Positions 1 through 6,081 of a DNA stretch of 8,566 nucleotides are shown here, in pieces. Under the pieces are notes generated by a model. That model was not told where the DNA came from. It saw nothing but the letters and a program-made list of their open reading frames with translations, and searched no databases. Position 1 is the first letter of the stretch; each line of letters opens with the position of its first letter. Made by a program: the position numbers and the translations under genes. Source of the DNA: an uncultured Collinsella sp. (GTDB taxonomy: Bacteria; Actinomycetota; Coriobacteriia; Coriobacteriales; Coriobacteriaceae); the NCBI GenBank assembly GCA_958438125.1, contig CAUBQN010000061.1:1-8566 (forward strand). The letters run 5' to 3'.

Positions 1-542
1 GCCAGGACGCGGGCGCCGGAGCGCTTGCCGGCCTCGATACCCAAAGGCGAGTCCTCGATAACCAGGCACTCGGCAGGCTCCACCCCCAGCGCCTCCATAG
101 CACGCAGGTAGATCTCGGGGTCGGGCTTAAACGCACTGCACTCGTGACCGCTGATGGTGTAGTCCAGCACGTCGGCGATACCGGCGATCTCCACCAGCTC
201 GTCAATGAGCTCGCGATAGGACGAGCTCGCGATGGCGCACTTCACGCCGCGCTCGTGCAGTTCACGTATCACCGGCTCCGTCTGCTCGTTGAGCAGCTCG
301 GCATACGGAACGGGATGGTCCGGGCTGTAGACCTGCTTGTACTCCACGCGCAGACGCTCGCGCAGCTCAATATCGTCGGGCACCAGCGCCTCCCAAATGG
401 CGGGCTCGTTAGACCCCGAAAGATCGGGAATCTCGTCAAAGTGGAACCCCTTCTCTTCCATAAACGCCACGCGGCGACGGTTGTAGAACCACTCGGTATC
501 GACCAGCACGCCGTCCATATCAAACAGCACTGCCTTGATCAT
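1..542 (-). CDS. HAD-superfamily (subfamily IA) phosphatase / beta-phosphoglucomutase-like protein, 3' end outside window
   Basis: This is a cytoplasmic HAD hydrolase, probably acting on a sugar phosphate; 180 residues are visible and the C-terminus lies beyond the window edge. All four HAD motifs can be read. Motif I is DMDGVLVDTE with nucleophile D8 and acid/base D10. Motif II is the ASSS stretch around S107. Motif III is K139 in FKPDPEIY. Motif IV is IEDSPLGIEAG with E163/D164 for Mg2+. The helical cap falls between motifs I and II, as in subfamily IA. The start is the ATG at 542, because GGAGG lies 8 nt upstream; an in-frame ATG at 548 is almost on top of that site. The gene is separated from the SIS gene upstream by an intrinsic terminator, so it is probably its own unit. 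Its Shine-Dalgarno is directly preceded by a 33-bp repeat hairpin. HAD-IA membership is secure; the substrate (beta-PGM, phosphoglycolate, other) cannot be told. Confidence 0.88.
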   Translation of the reverse strand, partial: MIKAVLFDMDGVLVDTEWFYNRRRVAFMEEKGFHFDEIPDLSGSNEPAIWEALVPDDIELRERLRVEYKQVYSPDHPVPYAELLNEQTEPVIRELHERGVKCAIASSSYRELIDELVEIAGIADVLDYTISGHECSAFKPDPEIYLRAMEALGVEPAECLVIEDSPLGIEAGKRSGARVL

Positions 543-557
543 ACGCATCTCCTCCCA

Positions 558-590
558 CCTGCCAAAAAGGGACAGGTTTATTTTGGTAGG
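558..590. repeat. 33-bp quasi-palindromic intergenic repeat, copy 1
   Basis: The ends CCTGCCAAAA and TTTTGGTAGG form a 10-bp stem (one G-T pair) around a 13-nt loop containing GGGACAGG. A second copy, inverted relative to this one and 28/33 identical, lies at 8003-8035. On the minus strand this copy ends just before the GGAGG of the HAD gene, so it lies in that gene's 5' leader. It resembles the short dispersed hairpin repeats (REP-like) of other bacteria; that assignment is an inference. Confidence 0.7.
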
Positions 591-636
591 CTTTATCTGG
601 GGTTTTATGGGGCGACGAACACGCCCTCCCCAGAGC

Positions 637-668
637 AAAAAAGGGGACGGGGCGCAAACCCCATCCCC
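637..668 (-). terminator. Rho-independent terminator of the PTS-deglycase operon
   Basis: Read on the minus strand, GGGGATGGGG pairs with CCCCGTCCCC (10 bp, one G-U) around a 6-nt loop, followed directly by TTTTTT. It starts 34 nt after the stop codon of the SIS gene at 703-1686. It should end the EIIAB-EIIC-EIID-SIS transcript and insulate the HAD gene. Confidence 0.9.
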
Positions 669-702
669 TCTCAATCAACCCGTAAGGTCTACTTATTTGT
701 GA

Positions 703-1686
703 TTAGTAGGAAAGCTTCCACATGTAGCGACGCATGGTCAGCGGGTGCTGACGGGCTTCGGCGATCTGGTTGCCGTACTCACGCATAACGGCGAGGTGCA
801 GCAGCGGGTTGAAGTAGGTGATGACGCTCGCGGGCACGGCGTCAGCCAGGCCGTAGTCCTTGGAGTCGATCAGAGCGACCTTGGCGCCCATGCGCTCAAG
901 GAAGGTGAGGGCGCGGGCGTCCATCGGACGGGTGGCGCCATCGGACATGAAGAAGACGTAGGGCTTACCCTCGGTGGAAACCTCGAACGGGCCGTGGAAG
1001 TACTCGCCGGTGTTGTAGGCGGCGGCGTCGATCCACTGCATCTCGGTGAACAGGAAGGCGGCGTGAGAATAAGCCATCTTCTCGGAGGCACCGGAAGCCA
1101 TGAAGTAGATCATCTTGTCGTCCTTGAAGTCCTCGGCGAACTTCTTGGCGAGCTTCTTGCAGTGCTGAGCGGCGTTCTCGCAGAGATCGAAGATGTTGGT
1201 GAGGCCGGTGATCATGTCCTCGTAGTGGTCATAGCCCTCGGTCTGCTGAAGGATCTCGACAGCAAGAGCGATAGCATAGCCGGGCTTCTCGCACTTGGCA
1301 GCGTAGTTGGCGTGGAAGCCGTGAACGATGACGTGGTCGGCGTCGACGGTCAGAGCGGAGCCAGCCTTGTTGGTGAGGGAGACGACCGGGCAGTTGTGCT
1401 TCTTGGCGGTCTTGTTGGCCTCGACGGTCTCGGGCGTGGAGCCACCGAGGGAGCAGGTGATCACGAAGGTGTGCTCGTTGACCCAGGAGGGCGTGTCGTA
1501 GTTGAACTCGTTAGCGGTGAAGATCTGAACGTTCAGCTTGTCCGTGTTGTTGGCCAGGAAGTACTTGGCGGGGTAAAGGTCGGACATGGAAGCGCCGCAG
1601 CCGACGAAGGCGACGCTGTGGATCTCGTGGTTGGACAGGACGTCAGCGACGATCTGCTTAGGGAGGTTAAGGTCGATCTCGTACAT
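703..1686 (-). CDS. SIS-domain sugar-phosphate deglycase (FrlB/GfrF/FraB-like), last gene of the PTS operon
   Basis: This is a 327-residue cytoplasmic protein with two SIS domains (about 20-150 and 190-310). It probably hydrolyses a 6-phosphorylated Amadori compound to glucose 6-phosphate and a free amino acid. The sugar-phosphate loops are CGASMSD (about 30-36) and SLGGSTPET (79-87). The likely catalytic pair is E215 (in FTEMQW) and H231 (in EYFHGPFE). These are 16 residues apart, the spacing of E488/H504 in GlmS and E214/H230 in FraB. The C-terminus ends in RRYMWKLSY, nearly the same as the paralogue at 6082-7074. The start is the ATG at 1686: AAAGGA lies 9 nt upstream, whereas it abuts the in-frame ATG at 1695, and the longer reading to 1785 crosses a hairpin. 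It follows EIID after 197 bp holding two hairpins. An AgaS-type amino-sugar isomerase is less likely because no aldolase or deacetylase accompanies it. Confidence 0.85.
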   Translation of the reverse strand: MYEIDLNLPKQIVADVLSNHEIHSVAFVGCGASMSDLYPAKYFLANNTDKLNVQIFTANEFNYDTPSWVNEHTFVITCSLGGSTPETVEANKTAKKHNCPVVSLTNKAGSALTVDADHVIVHGFHANYAAKCEKPGYAIALAVEILQQTEGYDHYEDMITGLTNIFDLCENAAQHCKKLAKKFAEDFKDDKMIYFMASGASEKMAYSHAAFLFTEMQWIDAAAYNTGEYFHGPFEVSTEGKPYVFFMSDGATRPMDARALTFLERMGAKVALIDSKDYGLADAVPASVITYFNPLLHLAVMREYGNQIAEARQHPLTMRRYMWKLSY

Positions 1687-1779
1687 CTGACACATTCCTT
1701 TCGATTTTTGCGGCGCCACATTGCCGGGCGCTCGCAGGGTTACCGTGGTTTGGACCGAGTCGCCGGCCCGTTGAGGATA

Positions 1780-1803
1780 TGACAAAGGGACTGCCCTTTG
1801 TCA
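1780..1803. other. Perfect 10-bp hairpin in the EIID-SIS spacer
   Basis: TGACAAAGGG and CCCTTTGTCA form a perfect 10-bp stem with a 4-nt loop. No T-run follows on either strand, so it is not a typical terminator. It lies in the transcribed spacer between EIID and the SIS gene and could be an mRNA processing or stabilising element, or a dispersed repeat. Confidence 0.7.
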
Positions 1804-1818
1804 CGTATAGGGATGGAA

Positions 1819-1849
1819 GCCTGCCTGGGGTATGGGATGCCAGGCAGGC
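1819..1849. other. GC-rich 10-bp hairpin downstream of EIID
   Basis: GCCTGCCTGG and CCAGGCAGGC pair perfectly (10 bp) around an 11-nt loop. It begins 34 nt after the EIID stop codon on the minus strand. No T-run follows, so it may slow polymerase or protect the upstream mRNA 3' end rather than terminate fully. Partial termination is possible. Confidence 0.65.
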
Positions 1850-1883
1850 CCCCGGGGGAAAGCGGTTAGACGCTTGGTCGCGA

Positions 1884-2717
1884 CTAGGCCAGGATGCCGG
1901 CCGCGGAGAGGGCGATGCCGCCCACGATGGCGATCACGAGAAGCCAACCGGTGTTGACGTTCTTCTTGATGAGCCAGTACATAAGGCCAGTGAGGCCGAG
2001 GGAGATCATCTGGGGCATCATGCCGTCCAGGATGTCCTGGATCACGACGGTGCCCTCAGCGAACTGCAGCGGGGTGGTGGCGCCGATCAGCGTGGCGATC
2101 ATGCCGCCCACGGACATAAGACCCACGATGCCGCAGACATACATGAGCTTCTCCATGAGGTCGCCGCCCTGAAGCTTGCTCAGGTACTCGTGGCCGCCCT
2201 GATAACCCATCTTGGCTGCGAACCAAGTGATCAGCACAGAGGGGACGATGGAGATGAGCATAGCCAGGATCGGGCCCATGATGGAGCCCTGCTGAGCCAG
2301 CTGAACGCCCAGGCCAAAGGCGATAACGCGGATGGTGCCCTGGAAGAAGGAGTCACCGATGCCGGAAAGCGGACCCATGAGGGAGGTCTTGACCGCGTTG
2401 ATCGAATCGGGATCGAAGTTCTCGGGATCCTTGGCGTACTCCTCCTCCATGGAGGCGGAGAGGCCCAGGATGAAAGCGCTCGTCTGCGGGGTGCAGTTGT
2501 AGAACGCCATGTGACGGTGGTAAGCCTCTTTCTTAGCAGCGAGCTGCTTGGGGTCGGACTCATCCGGATAGAGGCGATCGAGCGTGGGAACCATGCCGTA
2601 GAGGAAGCCCATGTTCATCTGACGCTCGTAGTTCCAAGAGGCCTGGATGGCCCAGGAGCGCCAGAAGAACTGGCTGACCTTCTTGTTCAGGGACACGTCC
2701 TTGGTTGCGGTTGCCAT
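1884..2717 (-). CDS. PTS system mannose/fructose/sorbose-family EIID component
   Basis: This 277-residue protein is the EIID subunit of a mannose-family PTS permease. With EIIC it forms the membrane channel that moves the sugar as EIIB phosphorylates it. Family features in order are: an amphipathic N-terminal part with SWNYERQMNMGFLYGM (27-42), HRHMAFYNCTPQTSAFILG (67-85), the conserved LMGPLSGIGDSFFQG (113-127), and hydrophobic segments near 146-167, 190-212, 235-250 and 257-277. The length is normal for EIID. The start is the ATG at 2717, with GGAGG 8 nt upstream; the longer open frame to 2834 would run into the EIIC gene and lacks EIID-like sequence. Only 13 bp separate it from EIIC, so they are co-transcribed. 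The family is certain; the substrate is inferred from the neighbouring deglycase genes. Confidence 0.95.
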   Translation of the reverse strand: MATATKDVSLNKKVSQFFWRSWAIQASWNYERQMNMGFLYGMVPTLDRLYPDESDPKQLAAKKEAYHRHMAFYNCTPQTSAFILGLSASMEEEYAKDPENFDPDSINAVKTSLMGPLSGIGDSFFQGTIRVIAFGLGVQLAQQGSIMGPILAMLISIVPSVLITWFAAKMGYQGGHEYLSKLQGGDLMEKLMYVCGIVGLMSVGGMIATLIGATTPLQFAEGTVVIQDILDGMMPQMISLGLTGLMYWLIKKNVNTGWLLVIAIVGGIALSAAGILA

Positions 2718-2730
2718 AGTGTGTTCCTCC

Positions 2731-3525
2731 TTAGTCTTCGTCGTCTTCGAGCGGATCGTAGTCGGAATCGACACCGGCGGCTGCATGGGAACCGTTGAAC
2801 TTGAAGCCCATGAAGACGACAGCCAGGCACACACCGATCAGAGCGACCGCGATGACGGACAGGTTGAGGTAAGCGGCGAGCAGGAAACCGATGAACAGGA
2901 ACGGAGTCATACCCTTCTTGATCATCATGGTGAGCAGCAGGGCCAAGCCGTAGGCGGTCATGATCTTGGTCGAAACGTTAAGACCAGTGGACAGCCACTC
3001 GGGAACCATGTTGACGATGGCCTGAACCAGGTCGGTGCCAACAAAGACGGCGAGGAAGATCGGCAGGAAGTACATGACGGCGTACAGACCGGAGCCGGCG
3101 CAGATGTGCATACGGTAGGCGGTCTTGAACTTTCCGTTATCGATCGCGCTATCTGCCACATGGGTGAGGGCGGCGATGATGGAACGGAACACGATGCCGA
3201 GGAGCTGACCCAGGACGGCGACCGGGATGGCGATCGTCATGGCGGTCTCGGCGGAAGCATCGGTCAGGCACGCAAAGGCAGCGGCCACGATGCCGCCCAG
3301 GACCATATCGGGCGGAACGGCAGCGCCGACCTGCACCAGGCCCATGGACACGAGCTCGACGGCGGCACCGACGGCAAGGCCGGTGGGCACATCGCCCAGC
3401 AGCAGACCGACGAGCGTAGCGCCAACGAGGGGCTGCTCGAAGTTAAGACGACCGAGCAGGCGGGAGTCCCACATGCAGAACACGCCGACGAGGCCGACGA
3501 GCACCGCACTGATGAACGTATTCAT
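2731..3525 (-). CDS. PTS system mannose/fructose/sorbose-family EIIC component
   Basis: This 264-residue polytopic membrane protein is the EIIC subunit, the partner of EIID in the translocation channel. Typical EIIC sequence is seen at 30-85: FEQPLVGATLVGLLLGDVPTG, then VELVSMGLVQVGAAVPPDMV, which matches the family's conserved first half with its Gly-rich repeated loops. Further hydrophobic segments lie at about 92-114, 146-170, 186-200 and 205-240. The protein ends in an acidic tail, DSDYDPLEDDED, after the last membrane segment; this is longer and more acidic than I expect for the family. The start is the ATG at 3525, with AAAGGAG 7 nt upstream. It lies 36 bp after EIIAB and 13 bp before EIID, within one operon. 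Confidence 0.95.
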   Translation of the reverse strand: MNTFISAVLVGLVGVFCMWDSRLLGRLNFEQPLVGATLVGLLLGDVPTGLAVGAAVELVSMGLVQVGAAVPPDMVLGGIVAAAFACLTDASAETAMTIAIPVAVLGQLLGIVFRSIIAALTHVADSAIDNGKFKTAYRMHICAGSGLYAVMYFLPIFLAVFVGTDLVQAIVNMVPEWLSTGLNVSTKIMTAYGLALLLTMMIKKGMTPFLFIGFLLAAYLNLSVIAVALIGVCLAVVFMGFKFNGSHAAAGVDSDYDPLEDDED

Positions 3526-3561
3526 ACCCTTCTCCTTTCAGTCAGGCAAAAGCCTGGTTGA

Positions 3562-4485
3562 TTACAGCTTGGCGTCGATGTCGACGCTCTGATACGTAGG
3601 GGTCTGCTGGACATAGAGCTTGATGCCCATGTCGAGCAGCTGGTTGACGTCGGCCTTCTGGGTGGCGTCGAGGAAGACGGAGCTGTCCTTGCCGCCAACC
3701 TGATCGGCACCGTCGTGGTTGGCGGTGGCGCCCAGGTTGATGGCGTCGAGCTTGTAGCCCTGGCAGAACTGCAGCATCTCGGCAGTGTTGCCGAAGACGA
3801 ACATGACGCGCTCGCCGAGGGTGTTGAGCTTGTCCATCTTGGCGAGGGCACGCTCGACGGTGAAGACGTTCAGGCGCACGCCCTGGGGCTTGGCCAGCTT
3901 AAGAGCGCCCTTCTTGATGTCATCGCTGGCGGCAGCGTTGTCGACGACGATGATGCGCTCGGCCTGAACCTTGGTGGTCCAGGTAAAGACGACCTGGCCG
4001 TGCAGCAGGCGGTAGTCAAGACGTGCGAGGACGATCTTGGCGGGACCGGAGCTGTGACGGGATGCCTTGGCCTTCTTGGCAGGAGCCGCGGCGGCCTCGA
4101 CCGGTGCGTTGGGGTTGGTCAGACCGGTGCGGGCCTCGTTGATGAGGGCTGCGAGCTCGGCACCCTTGACGGGGACGGGGCTCATAGCAAGCGTGAGCGC
4201 CAGCGGGATGTTGAAACCGCTGACAACCGTGAACTTCGTGCCGTTCTTGGAAAGCTCGACCATGTTGTTGTTGACCGAGCTGCCGAGCATATCGGTCAGC
4301 ACATAGACGGTGTCGTCCGCGTTGAACGTGGCGATCATGGCGTCCACCTTATTGGTGATGGGCTCCTTGTCGTCACGAGCAAGCGACACGACGTGGACGT
4401 TCGACACGTCGCCGAGAACCATCTCGAGCGTGTCTTTGGCGCCTGCGGCCAGGCCGCCATGAGATGCGAGAATGATCTGATTCAT
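3562..4485 (-). CDS. PTS system mannose/fructose/sorbose-family fused EIIAB component
   Basis: This 307-residue cytoplasmic phosphotransfer protein joins EIIA (about 1-125) to EIIB (about 149-307), the ManX arrangement. It passes phosphate from HPr to EIIA, then EIIB, then the incoming sugar. The EIIA active-site His is H9 in ILASHGGLA. The EIIB active-site His is H162 in ARLDYRLLHGQV, close to the usual RIDDRLIHGQV but with Tyr replacing an Asp. A linker of about 20 residues rich in Ala, Pro and Lys (127-148) joins the domains. The ATG at 4485 has AAAGGAGG upstream. It is the first gene of the EIIAB-EIIC-EIID-SIS operon; a TATAAT box lies about 27 nt upstream of the start. The Salmonella gfr operon has separate EIIA and EIIB genes, so the fusion is a difference from that model. 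Confidence 0.95.
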   Translation of the reverse strand: MNQIILASHGGLAAGAKDTLEMVLGDVSNVHVVSLARDDKEPITNKVDAMIATFNADDTVYVLTDMLGSSVNNNMVELSKNGTKFTVVSGFNIPLALTLAMSPVPVKGAELAALINEARTGLTNPNAPVEAAAAPAKKAKASRHSSGPAKIVLARLDYRLLHGQVVFTWTTKVQAERIIVVDNAAASDDIKKGALKLAKPQGVRLNVFTVERALAKMDKLNTLGERVMFVFGNTAEMLQFCQGYKLDAINLGATANHDGADQVGGKDSSVFLDATQKADVNQLLDMGIKLYVQQTPTYQSVDIDAKL

Positions 4486-4511
4486 CTTGCCTCCTCCTTT
4501 TCGTTATGGTC

Positions 4512-4531
4512 ATTATAACGTCTTATACGTT
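4512..4531 (-). promoter_or_regulatory. Likely operon promoter -10 box with overlapping inverted repeat
   Basis: On the minus strand a consensus TATAAT lies at 4517-4512, giving a start site near 4505 and a leader of about 20 nt before the EIIAB ATG. No good -35 box is seen at 16-18 bp, which suggests an activator. AACGT and ACGTT (4517-4521 and 4527-4531) form an inverted repeat with a 5-bp centre that touches the -10 box and could be a repressor site. Confidence 0.55.
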
Positions 4532-4555
4532 GCGGATATTGCTAATTAGTATAAA

Positions 4556-4590
4556 GACCGTTCGCGGGTGAAAAACGACCGTTGACGGGT
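4556..4590. promoter_or_regulatory. Two 14-bp direct repeats upstream of the PTS promoter, 21 bp apart
   Basis: GACCGTTCGCGGGT (4556-4569) and GACCGTTGACGGGT (4577-4590) match at 12 of 14 bases. They start 21 bp apart, two helical turns, so both face the same side of the DNA. Relative to the predicted start near 4505 they lie at about -51 to -85, a usual place for an activator. They do not resemble the motif next to the GntR gene. The role is inferred. Confidence 0.5.
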
Positions 4591-4667
4591 TTAACGTACT
4601 CGTAACGTTGGCGCAGGGAAGGCCGGCGCTGGCCAGGCGGTGCCCGATCAGACGCCGCGCCAATCCC

Positions 4668-5750
4668 TTATCGCACGAAGTACCAGGGGCTTTCCTGCAC
4701 GGTGGGCTCCAGCGCGATGCCGGTGCGCTCCTTAAACAGATCCATGTCCTGCGATTTTTCGGTCCACCACGCATTGGGCTTAAAGGTCATGCTCTCAATG
4801 ACATGACCGACAAACACACTGTTGCGCAGCTTGGAGAAGTCGGTGTTCATAATCAGGATGGACGCGAGCACCAGCACGATGCCCAGGACTTTGATCGCGC
4901 CGGCGGGCTCGGCATAGACACCAATGCCCACCAGTACGGTGACGACCGTCTCGAATGACATTACGACGGGAACTTTCGACGTCTCGAGCCCCATGGATAG
5001 ACCCTGCATATATAAGATATAAGCCACGGCCGTGGGGATGAGTCCAAAGCCAAGGAACAGCAGCAGCAGCTGTGGCGACATTGCCGCGGCGACATCCGGC
5101 CACGGAGCCGCGATAGCTGCCATAACCGCACCGCCAAATACAAAGCCCCAAAACGTGACAGCCAGCGGGTGGACCGTCTTGGTTGCTATTCGGCTAAACA
5201 CCGCGAGCGACGCACCACAAAGGCCTGCAATCACGCCCGACGTGACGCCCCAAACCGAAAAATGAAAACCGGAAAGGTCGCCATTGGTCACTGCAAGCAC
5301 GCAGCCTACGATGTTAAAGACAATGGCAACGAGCTTGTTGGGGGTCACGTCCTCGCGATAAAGCACGCGGCCGAGCATGACGCCAAACACCGGTGAGGTG
5401 TAGAGCAGCACCGAGGCCGTGGACATGCCCACCTCGCCCATGCACTCGTAATAGCAGGTGTTGGCGGCGGCCAAACCGACGATACCGACAAGCGCGCAGG
5501 GAACAAGCTCTTTAGGGCTTGCCTTGAACAGGGCCAGCGGGCCCTGAGCCACGGTAGACCCCTCACCCGGACGGCAGCCCATAAACATCAGGACCGGCGC
5601 CAAGATAAGCGCTCCGACCAACAAGCGAAAGGCAGCCATGCTCTGGGACGAAACGCCCATGGCCGAGATGCCGTTTACAAAGATTCCGATGCTGCCCCAC
5701 ATAAGCGCGGCGATCAGCACCAGCACATAGCCCAGATTGCTTTTCTTCAA
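4668..5750 (-). CDS. EamA/DMT-superfamily permease with C-terminal extension
   Basis: This is a membrane transporter of the drug/metabolite superfamily, whose members often export amino acids or other metabolites. Ten hydrophobic segments are readable, arranged as two EamA repeats of five: about 6-26, 38-58, 82-103, 109-130, 139-157, 165-188, 194-216, 227-254, 259-281 and 286-304 (numbered from the TTG). The family is usually near 300 residues; this protein has 360, the extra being a 55-residue soluble tail with NAWW and SPWYFVR. The TTG at 5750 is chosen because GAGGAGG lies 5 nt upstream and the protein then starts KKSNLGYVL; the GTG at 5786 has no such site and sits where transcription should begin. 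It has its own promoter and no SIS-gene read-through. It may export the amino acid released by the deglycases, but only its position supports that. Confidence 0.85.
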   Translation of the reverse strand: MKKSNLGYVLVLIAALMWGSIGIFVNGISAMGVSSQSMAAFRLLVGALILAPVLMFMGCRPGEGSTVAQGPLALFKASPKELVPCALVGIVGLAAANTCYYECMGEVGMSTASVLLYTSPVFGVMLGRVLYREDVTPNKLVAIVFNIVGCVLAVTNGDLSGFHFSVWGVTSGVIAGLCGASLAVFSRIATKTVHPLAVTFWGFVFGGAVMAAIAAPWPDVAAAMSPQLLLLFLGFGLIPTAVAYILYMQGLSMGLETSKVPVVMSFETVVTVLVGIGVYAEPAGAIKVLGIVLVLASILIMNTDFSKLRNSVFVGHVIESMTFKPNAWWTEKSQDMDLFKERTGIALEPTVQESPWYFVR

Positions 5751-5791
5751 CGCAGCCTCCTCGGTATTGTTTCCAATATGTTTCACACTAC

Positions 5792-5818
5792 GTTATAGTC
5801 GTTATATACATTTTTCAA
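5792..5818 (-). promoter_or_regulatory. Probable EamA promoter
   Basis: On the minus strand TTGAAA (5818-5813) and TATAAC (5797-5792) are separated by 15 bp, slightly short of ideal. They lie in an AT-rich patch. Transcription would start near 5785, leaving a leader of about 35 nt before the TTG start with its GAGGAGG. Confidence 0.5.
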
Positions 5819-5856
5819 GACACAAATCGGCGAACGAGGAAATGATTCCCAGGAGT

Positions 5857-5896
5857 GTCCCCAAGTGCCGGCACAAAAGGAACGTCCCCAAGTGCC
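5857..5896. repeat. Paired 13-bp direct repeat (REP-like)
   Basis: GTCCCCAAGTGCC occurs at 5857-5869 and again, identical, at 5884-5896. The copies start 27 bp apart and are separated by GGCACAAAAGGAAC. The GGCAC at 5870-5874 can pair with either flanking GTGCC. This looks like a dispersed intergenic repeat unit; its class is not known to me with certainty. Confidence 0.6.
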
Positions 5897-5964
5897 AACC
5901 ACGGCAACGCCGACGTTTTGGCAATGTCAGCGAGCGCCCGTCATTTGAGCCAAGGCGCCGTGAA

Positions 5965-5998
5965 ATGAAAAGGCGCTGACCTTCTGGTCGCGCCTTTG
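5965..5998 (-). terminator. Rho-independent terminator of the second SIS gene
   Basis: On the minus strand AAAGGCGC-GACC pairs with GGTC-GCGCCTTT around an AGAA loop, with one bulged A, followed by TTTTCATTT. It is about 85 bp after the stop codon and should make the gene at 6082-7074 a single-gene transcript, keeping EamA separate. Confidence 0.8.
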
Positions 5999-6046
5999 AA
6001 ATTGAACGGCAGATTGGCCAAATGCCGGGTGCGCAGCGTCGGCCGG

Positions 6047-6070
6047 TCCGCCGTTCGGTAGAACGGCGGA
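6047..6070. other. Perfect 10-bp hairpin after the second SIS stop codon
   Basis: TCCGCCGTTC and GAACGGCGGA form a perfect 10-bp stem with a 4-nt loop, beginning 11 nt after the stop codon of the gene at 6082-7074. No T-run follows on the minus strand. It could stabilise the mRNA 3' end or act as an upstream, weaker terminator. Confidence 0.6.
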
Positions 6071-6081
6071 ACCAATATCCC

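Larger units (their letters stand above)
5751..6081. other. Gene-free stretch between EamA and the second SIS gene
   Basis: These 331 bp contain no convincing gene. From left to right they hold the EamA leader and promoter (about 5785-5818), a paired 13-bp repeat (5857-5896), the intrinsic terminator of the SIS gene (5965-5998), and a perfect hairpin just after its stop codon (6047-6070). The part from about 5900 to 5960 holds only weak stems such as CGGC-AAC-GCCG. Confidence 0.7.

Noticed and set aside
745..1782. Long open frame on the plus strand opposite the SIS gene
   Set aside because: It is antisense to a clearly conserved gene, has Val/Gly/Leu/Asp-rich low-complexity content and no ribosome binding site; such frames arise from GC-rich third positions. 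The same holds for the long plus-strand frames at 1779-2798, 2647-3561, 3715-4518 and 6376-7101.
1687..1785. Longer N-terminus for the SIS gene (start at 1785)
   Set aside because: The extra residues look unlike SIS proteins, the region overlaps a hairpin, and the ATG at 1686 has the correctly spaced AAAGGA.
2718..2834. Longer N-terminus for EIID (start at 2834)
   Set aside because: It would overlap the 3' end of EIIC out of frame and lacks a ribosome binding site; the ATG at 2717 has GGAGG 8 nt upstream.
4608..4662. Hairpin after the EamA gene (TTGGCGC with GCGCCAA)
   Set aside because: The stem is only 7 bp with a 41-nt loop and no T-run; I could not call an EamA terminator with confidence.
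5751..5786. GTG at 5786 as the EamA start
   Set aside because: It lies at the predicted transcription start and has no Shine-Dalgarno, whereas the TTG at 5750 does; the extra 12 residues are not EamA-like.
5737..5979. Possible small plus-strand gene of 80 codons
   Set aside because: It spans the EamA promoter, the 13-bp repeats and a terminator stem, is Arg-rich and lacks a ribosome binding site.
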